Both the position numbers and the translations under genes were made by a program. Source: Chloroflexota bacterium (GTDB lineage Bacteria > Chloroflexota > Chloroflexia > QHBQ01 > JADMIH01). From it: 59,225 nucleotides of DNA. The stretch is from positions 1-59,225 of the forward strand of contig JADMIH010000003.1 in assembly GCA_015478675.1 (NCBI GenBank), in the 5' to 3' direction. Of the stretch, positions 26,950-36,700 are shown one piece after another; positions within the stretch are counted from its first letter, which is position 1, and the number at the start of each line of letters is the position of its first letter. The notes beneath the pieces were generated by a model. It did no database searches. It had not been told where the DNA came from and worked only from the letters and a program-made list of their open reading frames with translations.

Positions 26950-27981
26950 ATGGAAAAGTGTATGAGATCTGACGGCGGGCCTCACCTTCCATGCAATCAC
27001 CCCAGGGAGAGAGTGTCGCCACTCTTCGCAACCACAGATTATATAACGGGCAAGCACTTTGCGGTTGGTTACTGTAACAGCTGCAATTTTTATGTCACAA
27101 CGCCAGTCCCGACGGGCCACGAGATCGAAAGCTACTACCCTAAGAGCTATTACGGCAGTGGCAGGCGCTTTGCTGGGGTGATCGAGTGGCTTCTCGACCA
27201 CCTCTATAGTTACAGACCCCGGCAAATTGAGCAGAAACAGAAGCCGGGGAAGGTGCTGGACATTGGCTGCGGGCGGGGCCTCCTACTGAACAAGTTGCGC
27301 CAACGGGGTTGGGACCCCTACGGGACCGAACTGAGCGAAGATGCTGCCGCCTACGCACGCGACGTGCTGCACCTGCCCGTCACCACCAGGCCCCTCGATG
27401 AATTAAGCTTCGCGGATAACGAGTTCGACCTGGTGATCATCTGGCATGTGCTTGAGCACGTAACCTCGCCTCTATCACTGCTGGATGAAGTGGCCCGGAT
27501 TCTAAAACCTGGAGGCTACCTTTTGGTGGCGGTGCCCAATTTCGGGAGTTGGGAGGCTCGCTGGGCGGGAAAGAGTTGGTTTCACCTCGATGTGCCCAGG
27601 CACCTGACCCACTTTACTCCGCGCACGTTGCGACCAGCTCTCAAGCGCGCTGGCCTGCGCCCCGTGAGCACCAACTTCTTCTCCATTGAGTACGATTTCT
27701 TCAGCTTCGTGCAAACGGTGCAAAACAAGCTAGGCTTCCGGCACAACCTCCTCTACAACCTCTTACGCACGCGCTCAGCCCGCCTGCTGGACCAACATGA
27801 CAAATCGAAGAGTGCAGCCGTGCTTGAAGCAACCCTGGCGCTCCTCTCCGCTATACCTTTAGCTCTCTTAAGCCTTGTCTACACCCCGCTAATGGGTGCG
27901 CTCGGCAAAGGCGCAACAATGGCAATATATGCGAAGAAAGATGAGAAGGCGAAACGTGAAACCCAGAATACGCCGGGGTAA
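26950..27981 (+). CDS. Class I SAM-dependent methyltransferase with N-terminal zinc-ribbon-like segment
   Basis: I start at MEKCMRSDGG (26950); the frame is open upstream, but that part runs into a repeat element. Residues ~5-45 hold paired cysteines (CMRSDGG..LPCNH; YCNSCNFY), as in the class where a small metal ribbon precedes the methyltransferase. The SAM site is VLDIGCGRGLLLNKL (motif I, ~100-114), with the acidic residue in YGTELS, motif II in FDLVIIWHVLEH and motif III in LKPGGYLLVAVPNFGSWEA. A C-terminal hydrophobic stretch (ALLSAIPLALLSLVYTPLM) suggests membrane association. Family members near glycan genes often methylate sugars or lipids. It is the only plus-strand gene between 4.6 and 37 kb and is preceded by two repeat elements. 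Confidence 0.85.
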   Translation: MEKCMRSDGGPHLPCNHPRERVSPLFATTDYITGKHFAVGYCNSCNFYVTTPVPTGHEIESYYPKSYYGSGRRFAGVIEWLLDHLYSYRPRQIEQKQKPGKVLDIGCGRGLLLNKLRQRGWDPYGTELSEDAAAYARDVLHLPVTTRPLDELSFADNEFDLVIIWHVLEHVTSPLSLLDEVARILKPGGYLLVAVPNFGSWEARWAGKSWFHLDVPRHLTHFTPRTLRPALKRAGLRPVSTNFFSIEYDFFSFVQTVQNKLGFRHNLLYNLLRTRSARLLDQHDKSKSAAVLEATLALLSAIPLALLSLVYTPLMGALGKGATMAIYAKKDEKAKRETQNTPG

Positions 27982-28070
27982 AGTTGGTTCGTGTTTATCA
28001 GCGCGTATTGTGTAACGAGGCGAGGTTAGAAATAGCCTATCTGTAATCCCTTACGCACTACGAGTCCGTT

Positions 28071-30344
28071 TCACTTGCCCACGCCAGGCTGCGGTGGGCC
28101 GTTTAGCGGGAGCCAGTAGGGAGTGCGCCCAGGAAAGAGAGCAACCAGGCCTCGGTTTCTGGCGGCGCCCAGGTCGCGGGCGTAAACTATATTGCCCTTG
28201 AGCAGCGGGTCGTTCGCGAAGAAGACCTTGCCGTAGTCGCGGTTACTCCGCGCAGGATCAAGCTCTACAAAGACCAGAGCGCTCTTGAGAGCGGCCTTTT
28301 CAGTACTGCGTAAAGCCGCCGCCGAAATGTCGTTGTAGTCCCGGTATTGGCTCACCTGATAAGGCAGTGCCTGGGTCAGGTTGTAGAGGCTGAGAAAGGC
28401 AAAGAGGATGCCAGGCACCAGCCACCGAGCTTGCAATCTCCATGCACCCTTCAGGCGTGGTGCAACCAACGTGCCGAGCAAGTCCATACCGCGCCCCGCC
28501 ATCAGCAGCAAGAAAGGCGTCCCCTCATACCAGTAGCGCGGTCCAAAGATAGTTGTTGAAGACCACCAGAGAAAGTAGGCGCCCACCAGCCCTGCCCAAC
28601 CTAGCCACAACAGAAGATCCCAGTATAAGTGTTGCCGCTTCTTATCGTGGGTCCAGGCGAAGAGGCCGAGCAACAGGGGAGCTAGCGCCAGAGGAGCAGG
28701 CCAGCCATCGAAAAGGGTGGCGAGCGTTCGCAGATAAACCAGGGTATTGTAGACGCCCATCGCCGGGGTATGGCCGATTGTTGCGTCGCCGTGTCCCGGA
28801 CCAAAGCCCGGGGCATCATAAGAGCCGACAAGGTCCTGCGCGAAGCGGAACCAGTCGCCCGTCAGTTGTCTGTTCTCGTAGAGCAAAAAGAGCAGAGGCG
28901 GCGCGAAGCCTGCCACCACAAGCGCGTACCTCAGCACTTTGCGACGCCAGAGCTTGTGCGACAGGAGAATGTCGCCCAACGCCCAGAGTGCGGCGCCAAC
29001 CCCGATGCCGAGAGCAGTCCACTCACGTGTGATAAACGCCATGCCCATTGCGAAGCCCCCAAGCAGGGGCCAAAGGAGGAACAATCTACGCGTGCGGAGT
29101 GTGGAGAGATTCTGCGTGGGCGCAGGTGAGTCGCGCATACGCACCAGGCAGTAGATGAAAAGCGCCACCCACATCATCGTTGTAGGATGCGACATGTAGG
29201 AACCCGACATGAAGAGCACCCAGGGCGAGAGAAGGCCTATGAGGGCTGCCCACACAGCCACGTGGCGGCCATACATATGCAGGCCCGTAGCGTAAATAAG
29301 GGCCAGCGACACGCCTGCGCTGAGCGGATTAATAAGCCACGGTATCCCCGCCCAGAGGCCGGGCACCAGCATCAATGGGAAACCCGGCGGGTATTTGGTA
29401 AACCACCGCCCATCGAACATCAGGATGAAGCCGTTCTGGAAGAACTCCGGCCCAGGAGGTATGGGAACCGCCGACTTGCCCAGGGCAAAGATCTTCCCCT
29501 GGAAGATGTATGCAACGTCGTCCTGCACATGAGGTATGCCATCCAGCACACTGAGGCACACCGCAGCCGTGAGTACAGTTGCCCCCAGGAAAAGGGCGAT
29601 GGCGGGTTGGTAGGGCCTGGAAAGCCAGCGGCGCAACGGTCCGGGGGCTTGCGAGGCGACTACAGGTGCCTCGCCTCGCCCAGGGAGCCACCGGAGAAGC
29701 ACGGAGATGCCCAACGCGGCCAGCGCGAAGAGAGCGGCAGCCTGGAATATCAGCAGCAGTTCAGCAATCATATCACCCAGGGAGGCGAGGCCACTCGGCC
29801 TGTAGCTGGCAGACGCTAGCTGCTCAACTGCTTGTGATTCCTCCAACCGCCACCACGAAATGCTCCGCTTCTCAGGCTGTATGACAAACTCGTAGCCGTT
29901 GCCATCAGCCGTCGCCAGCGTCATCGAGGCAGGCGTTCGCCCGCCATGTAGTGTATATTCGCCGCTGGAGCTTTCGAGCCTTGCGCCGGTCCACTCCGGC
30001 ATAGGGCGCAGCTTTTGCAGCCATTCGCTGAATTGCCCAAGCTGCACAAAAGGGTTGCCCTGTGCAGGCTGCCAGTAAGCAGAAGAAGATTGGGAACCAA
30101 CCCGTAGCTCAGCGCTACTTGAGGGCAGAGTAAGCTTGTTTGCCTGGCTCTGGTCCAGAGTTGCAGCAGGTATATCAAGCCTTGCGCCATCAACCTCGGC
30201 GTAAATCGAGTTGGGGAGCTTGGTGATGCGAATTAATGTTGATCCTGAGAGCAGATTTGCAATAAAGGGCAAGAGCAAGACGCCCAGCATCAGGGCAACC
30301 GCAAGCGCAACCGGCCTTCTGGCGTACCTACTTACTGCCATCAT
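28071..30344 (-). CDS. GT-C membrane glycosyltransferase (GT39/ArnT-like)
   Basis: 757 residues. An N-terminal helix (~10-32) is followed by a ~155-residue beta-rich region (LRVGSQSSSAYWQPAQGNPF), a helix at ~195-220, and then a polytopic core from ~250 onward. The GT-C acidic motif is HVQDDVAYIFQGKIF (~275-289), in the first large external loop, followed by GRWFTKYPPGFPLMLVPG, a region typical of these enzymes. Expected reaction: sugar transfer from a polyprenyl-phosphate donor on the outer face of the membrane. The acceptor is unknown. The N-terminal extracytoplasmic domain before the catalytic core is unusual, since most relatives begin directly with the core. The ribosome site is weak. 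It shares the minus strand with the two Agl23-like genes upstream, from which a hairpin at 30365 separates it. Confidence 0.8.
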   Translation of the reverse strand: MMAVSRYARRPVALAVALMLGVLLLPFIANLLSGSTLIRITKLPNSIYAEVDGARLDIPAATLDQSQANKLTLPSSSAELRVGSQSSSAYWQPAQGNPFVQLGQFSEWLQKLRPMPEWTGARLESSSGEYTLHGGRTPASMTLATADGNGYEFVIQPEKRSISWWRLEESQAVEQLASASYRPSGLASLGDMIAELLLIFQAAALFALAALGISVLLRWLPGRGEAPVVASQAPGPLRRWLSRPYQPAIALFLGATVLTAAVCLSVLDGIPHVQDDVAYIFQGKIFALGKSAVPIPPGPEFFQNGFILMFDGRWFTKYPPGFPLMLVPGLWAGIPWLINPLSAGVSLALIYATGLHMYGRHVAVWAALIGLLSPWVLFMSGSYMSHPTTMMWVALFIYCLVRMRDSPAPTQNLSTLRTRRLFLLWPLLGGFAMGMAFITREWTALGIGVGAALWALGDILLSHKLWRRKVLRYALVVAGFAPPLLFLLYENRQLTGDWFRFAQDLVGSYDAPGFGPGHGDATIGHTPAMGVYNTLVYLRTLATLFDGWPAPLALAPLLLGLFAWTHDKKRQHLYWDLLLWLGWAGLVGAYFLWWSSTTIFGPRYWYEGTPFLLLMAGRGMDLLGTLVAPRLKGAWRLQARWLVPGILFAFLSLYNLTQALPYQVSQYRDYNDISAAALRSTEKAALKSALVFVELDPARSNRDYGKVFFANDPLLKGNIVYARDLGAARNRGLVALFPGRTPYWLPLNGPPQPGVGK

Positions 30345-30364
30345 GGAACTCAGACAAAGAATAG

Positions 30365-30390
30365 CCCCTCCCTAGGCGGGGAGGGGTTTT
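30365..30390. terminator. GC hairpin with T-run between two GT genes
   Basis: CCCCTCCC (30365-30372) pairs with GGGAGGGG (30379-30386), followed by TTTT on the plus strand. It lies between the stop of the Agl23-like gene at 30485 and the start of the GT-C gene at 30344. The T-run is on the strand opposite to these genes, so its use as their terminator is uncertain. Confidence 0.45.
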
Positions 30391-30484
30391 CTGGAAGGTC
30401 GCGGCTCGTTACGCGCATAGTGTGCCTAAGCTCAAGACTTATCTATCTCATGCAACAAGCCTTGTAGCGTGAAGCTACGCTGAC

Positions 30485-33400
30485 TTACGGCATCTTACCC
30501 AGGTTTATCACCCCGTTGGCTGTTGTATCCACCACGTAGACTGTGCCGTCGGAGCCGACTGTAATGCCCGTTGGCGTCTTCAAGGTCACCGCGCCCTGCC
30601 CCGCTTTCTGACCAATCAGCACGCCCGCCGGGCTGAACTCGAGCACCTTCTGGCCTGCGGGAGCAGTTGCGTATAGATTCCCCCCGCTGTCCAGAGCAAG
30701 GAACGGCTCAAGGTATGCAGCCGGGTCCCAGTTATTGTCAGGGATCGGCCACTGAGCTGCAAAGTTGCCTGCGGGGTCGAACTTCTGTATCCGCTTGTTC
30801 TTAGAGTCGGCCACGTAGACATTGCCGCTACCGTCCACAGCTATGCCTATAGGCTCGTTCATCTCTCCGGGCTGGCTGAAGGGGTAGTTCGGGGAGACCT
30901 TGTTCGGGCTCATGCCACTGCTGATCTGGCGTATGAATTTGCCCGTCGGATCAAAGATAGAGACACGTTTGTTGCCTGTATCTGTGACATAGACGTTGCC
31001 GTCAGGCCCGATGGCTACACCACGCGGGCCGAAGAATTTGCTGTCTCTGGCAGGATCACTGGCGGCGCTGGGGTCGCCCAGGTTGATAAAGTCTCCCCAC
31101 TTCGCCAGGAACTTACCATTTGCATCGAACTTCTGTATGCGGTGGTTCCACGTGTCGGCCACGTAGATATTGCCCGACTTGTCCACCGCGATACCACCAG
31201 GCCCAGTGCCGACAGCATCGGACGAGAAGGCGTTGAACTGGCCGTCGCCGTTGCCCACGCCATTGCCGATAGTAGCCAGGAACTTGCCGGTGCGGTCAAA
31301 CTTTTGGACACGCATATTGGCAGTGTCAACTACGTAAAAGTTACCGCTTGCGTCTGTGGTTATGCCTCTGGGCAAGTTGAACTGGCCTCGCTCCGCCCCC
31401 ACGGGTGCAAGAGAGAACATTGTATAAACAGGACCATTGGGGGTAGGGCCTGTTGAGGTCTGAGGTGGGGTGGTTTGTGCGCCTGTTGGCGCGCCTAAAC
31501 CAACCTTCACAGCCAGGTCGTTGCGCACATGGAGGTAGAAGTTGCGGGTGCCGAGCTGCATATTAGGGCCTATGTCGCGATAGAGCAGGTATTTTAGCCC
31601 ATTGCCCGTAATCCAGTTCCACGCCGTGCCGAGGTCGCCCACGTTGTTCTTCTTGTAGGTGCCCTCTTCAGGGAACCACCAGTTAAGCACGTATTCATTC
31701 GTGGTGTACTTACCCTTGATGAAGTTCTTGAAGCTGTCGGTATTCTCAGTGGCGGTGCTGGCGATAATCACCGGCACATTGGGCGACACAACGTTGGCCT
31801 GGTTTTGCACCCACTGGTCCGAGTTGAAGTACTTACGCTGTAACATGTCGCGGAAATACCAGTCGAAAGGCCACTCGGTAGCATCTGTCTGGTCAATTGA
31901 GATTTCAAGATTGTGCCCGCCCGTAACATCGGCTGCGCTCCGGTTGGCGTCAAACGATGTTTCATCACGAGAGAGCCGCTTTATCATATCGGCCACAATA
32001 GGCACATCAGGCGCTGTCTGGGTATATATCATCATCTCTACAGGCACGTCGGGGTGACGGTAGTTGAGAAGCATCATAGAGCGCAGGCCGTAGCCGAACA
32101 AGAGCAGAACAAAGGTAAGGGCCACAACCTTAACAGCGCGCCCAGGCAAAAGCTTGTAGGCGAGCCATGCTGAAAGGGCAAGCAGCCCAACGGCGAATAG
32201 GAAGAGGAGCAGAGCACGCAGGGCCGTCTGAACGCCTGCGCTCGGCCCCGTGGGAGCAGGCATTGAGCCGTTCAGGAATGCCACCAGCGCGAAAGCCACG
32301 AAGATAAAGAGCACGACAGCCACACCCAGGAATATGCCGCCGCCTTTGAACGCCTGCCGCCAGTCAAGACTGGTGCAAAGCCTGGCAAGACCCGCTGCCG
32401 CCAGCAAAGAGAAAGGCAGCGCCATCTGCATCAGCAGCCAGGGCATTTTCTCGCCCGCGAATGAGAAGGCGATGAATGATCCGAAGGCCCAGAATGCCAG
32501 GAACGCCAGTGTAACGCCGCGAAGCGCGTATATAGAGGGAAGTGCAAAGCCGTATTCATCAGTGGTAGGGCGCTCCCGAACATCTACTACATCGGCAGCA
32601 GTGAGGGTGTCGCCGCCGCGCCGCAACCACTTGGCGACCATGTAAACCACTGTGCCCAGCCCTGCCAGCAGAGCCAGAGGCTCATAGACGGGCATGAGCA
32701 AAAAGTAGTAGAAGCCAGGCTGGGTGCCGCGAGCCACATTCTGCTGGCTGAGCCAATACTTGAGTGACTCGGTGAAGCCCGACAGTATAAGCTGAGGCTT
32801 GGTGAGCATATTGGTGTAGAGCACAATATAGATAGCAAAGAAGATAACGAGGCAGCCGACTATGGTCCACCGCTGCCTCAGGAGCGAGCTCCAGGCGCTA
32901 CGCACCGGATTAACATCTTCATCACCTACCAGGTTGCGGGTGTTGGATTCGGCGCGGCTTGAGAAGCTGGAAAAGAGGAAGGCCGCGATCACCAGGAAGA
33001 GGACGAATATAAACCCTACGATGTATATCAGCTCGTGGCTGGCGAAGGCAATGATGAGGCCCAGCGCGCCAAGATAAGCCCACTTGGGCTGGTGAGTGCG
33101 CATGAACCAGAGTATCGAAACGAATAGCAGCATCGTGCCTGTCAGCACGAAGATGTCGTGACGGAGCGAGCGCGAATAGTAGGAGATGCTAGGCGACAGA
33201 ATCACCAGCGCAGCGGCGATGAGCGCACCCAGGCGGCCAATAAAGGGTCGCAACAGCCAGCAAAGGCCCACCAGTATGATGCCGAAGATGGCGGGCATAA
33301 TGCGCGCTGTGGCGTCGCTCGTACCGAAGAGGAGATTACCGAGAGCCACCATGTGGTAAAGGAGAGGCCCGTGATAAGTCGGGTCGTACCCACCCTGGTA

Positions 33401-33667
33401 GCCTGCGGTGGTGGTATAATCGCCCGTTTTCAAGTACCAATCAGAGAAGAAGGCGTGGATCGACTCGTCATGGCTGAAGGCGCGCGTCCCCAGGTCCCAG
33501 AGGCGTGTGAAGACGGCGATAAACATCAGCCCGACGAATATAAGCACCTCCCAGTTCACTCGCGTCAGCTCGAAAGCACGGTCAAGAAAAGAGTAAGGTG
33601 TTGCATAGGGCCTGGCTGGGCCGGACGCGCCATAGTCGGCGCGAGCACTCAAACGGCGATTATCCAT
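30485..33667 (-). CDS. Agl23-like (TIGR03663-type) membrane glycosyltransferase with C-terminal NHL propeller
   Basis: 1060 residues. About ten to twelve membrane helices span ~35-560, with the GT-C acidic site in LGTRAFSHDESIHAFFS (~60-76) and the companion segment YDPTYHGPLLYH (~95-106), as in the Agl23/TIGR03663 group described beside archaeal and bacterial N-glycan genes. A mixed extracytoplasmic domain (~560-735) contains WPFDWYFRD and YVLNWWFPEEG, both echoed in the neighbouring gene. Residues ~750-1060 carry five or six NHL repeats (LPRGITTDASGNFYVVDTAN; PGGIAVDKSGNIYVADTWNH; PRGVAIGPDGNVYVTDTGNK), a beta-propeller outside the cell. The propeller could bind ligand or partner. The role in glycosylation is inferred from the family, not shown. 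Confidence 0.82.
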   Translation of the reverse strand: MDNRRLSARADYGASGPARPYATPYSFLDRAFELTRVNWEVLIFVGLMFIAVFTRLWDLGTRAFSHDESIHAFFSDWYLKTGDYTTTAGYQGGYDPTYHGPLLYHMVALGNLLFGTSDATARIMPAIFGIILVGLCWLLRPFIGRLGALIAAALVILSPSISYYSRSLRHDIFVLTGTMLLFVSILWFMRTHQPKWAYLGALGLIIAFASHELIYIVGFIFVLFLVIAAFLFSSFSSRAESNTRNLVGDEDVNPVRSAWSSLLRQRWTIVGCLVIFFAIYIVLYTNMLTKPQLILSGFTESLKYWLSQQNVARGTQPGFYYFLLMPVYEPLALLAGLGTVVYMVAKWLRRGGDTLTAADVVDVRERPTTDEYGFALPSIYALRGVTLAFLAFWAFGSFIAFSFAGEKMPWLLMQMALPFSLLAAAGLARLCTSLDWRQAFKGGGIFLGVAVVLFIFVAFALVAFLNGSMPAPTGPSAGVQTALRALLLFLFAVGLLALSAWLAYKLLPGRAVKVVALTFVLLLFGYGLRSMMLLNYRHPDVPVEMMIYTQTAPDVPIVADMIKRLSRDETSFDANRSAADVTGGHNLEISIDQTDATEWPFDWYFRDMLQRKYFNSDQWVQNQANVVSPNVPVIIASTATENTDSFKNFIKGKYTTNEYVLNWWFPEEGTYKKNNVGDLGTAWNWITGNGLKYLLYRDIGPNMQLGTRNFYLHVRNDLAVKVGLGAPTGAQTTPPQTSTGPTPNGPVYTMFSLAPVGAERGQFNLPRGITTDASGNFYVVDTANMRVQKFDRTGKFLATIGNGVGNGDGQFNAFSSDAVGTGPGGIAVDKSGNIYVADTWNHRIQKFDANGKFLAKWGDFINLGDPSAASDPARDSKFFGPRGVAIGPDGNVYVTDTGNKRVSIFDPTGKFIRQISSGMSPNKVSPNYPFSQPGEMNEPIGIAVDGSGNVYVADSKNKRIQKFDPAGNFAAQWPIPDNNWDPAAYLEPFLALDSGGNLYATAPAGQKVLEFSPAGVLIGQKAGQGAVTLKTPTGITVGSDGTVYVVDTTANGVINLGKMP

Positions 33668-33789
33668 AGCTTGTTGTTATTTTCTCCTGCTGAGGGGGTT
33701 CGATTGCATACTACGTAACAGGTATCAAGTGGGGAGCAACGAACGCTTATTTGTAACCCGCCACGTGGCACGCATTACGCGATGCTTCT

Positions 33790-36700
33790 TCATCTCAGGT
33801 CGTCTATCGAAGTTGATGGTTGGTATTGCAGATAATGGAACTGCTGGGCTATATCTTTGCGGATGAACATGATAAGGTCTTCCGAGCCTAGAGGCGTGGG
33901 CGTCTGGCGGAAGATGAGATAGCGCCAGAGGCTAGCCTGGTACTCAGGTTGTGTGACTGTGACTGTGGCGGCGCGTGCGATGCCGCCCACCTGCCCCGCG
34001 ATAGGCGAGGTCATATAGTTCTGGCCGGGGAGCAGGTTGGTCTTGTACCACTCTTCAGGGAACCACCAGCGCATGGCGTATCGTTGGGGTATGTAGTCGT
34101 TCTGCAAAGATACCCATTTGGCCTTCACATCTCCGGTGGAGTTCTTTATTTTGTCGGCTATGGCGCTAGGGTTGGTCTTGGCATATTCGAGGAGGAGCAC
34201 GGGCATGTCAGGTCCGGTGGGCGGATCGCCAGCGCCTATGAACTGCGCGTTCTTATAATCGCGCAGGTACCAGGAGAAAGGCCACGACGTGAAGCTGTCG
34301 TAGGCGATTTTGATGTTCTTGCCGCCGGTGACCAGGGTCGAAAACCTATCAATCTCGCTCACCAGGCGAGTAACATCGGGCGAAGTCTGCACGTAGACGG
34401 CCATCTCTTTAGGCACGTCAGGCTGGTTGTAGGAGAGCATGTCTGCGGAGCGAAGCTGGTAGAAGAGCATCAGCCCAAGGAGGCCGACACCCAGGTAGCG
34501 CAAGGCACGTCCAGGGCCTATCCAGATGGCGTAAGCTACGACCAGCGCCAGCATGAGCACCGGGAAGACCCACGTCACGCCCCAGGAGCTATAGTTAGCG
34601 GCGTTATCGGCCCCAAGCTTGGCGTGAGCGTTCATGCTCAAGCCCCACGAGAAGGCGAATACAGTGAACAATCCGATAAAAGATAGGAGAGGTAAGTGCG
34701 AGCCTGGACGGTTCCAGGAGACCCAGGGAGGCTCCTGTGTACGCATTGTAGGCTGAATAGCCTTCATTGCGCTCGGTCGCTTGCGGCCCTGGGATACAGT
34801 TTCCTCTACATATGCAGCAGGGGCTGCGACAGAAATGGTCTCACCCACAGCCGCAACTCGCTCCTGGTGACGCCGCGCCAGAGAGAGGGCAAGAGCGCCG
34901 AGAAACATTGACGCGAAGAAAATCAGTGGGCGAACCATGTGTATCGTCAACCAGGGCATCTTCTCCCCTGCCCAGCTATAAAGGGCAACCGCCCCGAGTA
35001 TCCACCACCCGGTGAAGAGGGGCAAGAAAGAGCTAAAGCTGGCGAAAGGCACAGGACGGTCTACGTTGAAAGCGCCGAGTCGCGGCCTGTCGATTGTGCG
35101 TGCTTCCCGGCGGCGGCGCAGCAGCCAGCGTATGCCACGCCAACTGAAGAAGATGCCCGCTGCCAGGCTGAAGAAGACGGCGATAGGCTCATAAAGAGGT
35201 ATGATCAGGAAGTAGTAGTACCAGGGTTGCCCACCGCGAGCCACGCCCTGTTGAGCCATCCAGTAGCCGAGCGAAGCAAAGAGGCCGGAAGCAATGCCAC
35301 GCGGCACGTCCGTAAAGAAAACTGTGTAGAAAACGGTGAATATAGAAGCGGCGATCACAAAGCCGATCAGCAACACCGACGGGCGGGCGAAGAGGGAGCC
35401 GACCAGGTGAGGCATCGAGCCGGGCTGGTAATGCGCCAGCAAGCTCCCCGGCTTGGGGTCGAGCCTGCGTGGGTCCCAAACCTCAGTGGCTTCATCTGAT
35501 GGGCTGATTGTTTGGCCTTCTGCCTCTGCGGTATCGAGATCGAGCGGCAAGCTGCCCCCTTGGGTTTCGACGCCGTCAGCAACTACGCTGTTCCCTTCCA
35601 CTGCCTGCTTGCCATTTCCGTTTGCATTGCCATTAGTGGGGGCGTTGCCGCTGCGCGCGCGGCGGCTCGGGAGAGAAAGTGCTGCTGCGCGGCCAGGCGC
35701 GGCTGCCAGGCGGCTCCGTTCCAGCCTGAACAGAGCTATTATCACGCCCACAAATACCAGGGTAATTATCCCACCGCCAAGCACGAGCGGATGCACTATC
35801 AAGCTGCTCACAAACGCCGAGATCTTGTCATAGGTAGGGCTAACATCAGGTATGTCGGGCAGCTTCGGGATAGTGCCTTTCTTCATGCCGCTGTTGACGT
35901 AGAGCAGCAGCCCGCCCATGCTAGCGCCATATGCCGCGAGCGCGCCAACAATGGCATAGCCGGCCTGATAAGCGAATAGTAAGATCAGCAGCCCACCCAT
36001 CACCGCCACCGACAGGTAAGCCGTCTCTTTGATGGTGAACATCAGCGAGAGGCCGGCGCAGAATATGTAAAAGTCGGCGGGCTTGCGAGTGGAGATGAAG
36101 CGCCACAGCCCCACTATCATGACCATCTCGGTAGCTGAGAAGATCGAATCTTCACGAGCCATGCGGCTGAAGTAGAGAATGGTGGGGGATACGAGGAGGA
36201 GGAACGAGCATATTACAGCCGGAACGCGGCCCATCTGCTTGCGCAGGAAGAACGGCGACATCACAACTATAATACCTGAGGTTGCCGATGCGAAGCGCGT
36301 AACGGCATCTGTGGGGCCGAAGAGCCAGTCCATCAGCGCGATGAAGTGGAACTGCAACGGCCCGTGCATCATCGGGTCATGGACGTAGCCATTGCCTATA
36401 TAAAGGTTCCTGGAATAAACTGAGTGGAGGCTCTCATCGTGATGTATGCCCCGGCTGCCGAGGTCCCAGAAGCGGCTCACAAGGGCAATGGCGAATATCG
36501 CAAAGTAAATCGCGGTTTCGTAGGTAAGGAAGAAGCGCCATGCGCCATCTGCTGCCGCAGCCAGTGGAGAGAATGGCACAGGAGCAGGCTGGGAGATAAC
36601 GGTGGTTGCGGCAAGGCCATTCGCGGCTGCCGGTGCGGCTTCTGGTGTTGTGACTGCTCGTCGCCTGCGCTTGGGTAGCGTCGGGACAAAGGTTACCGTC

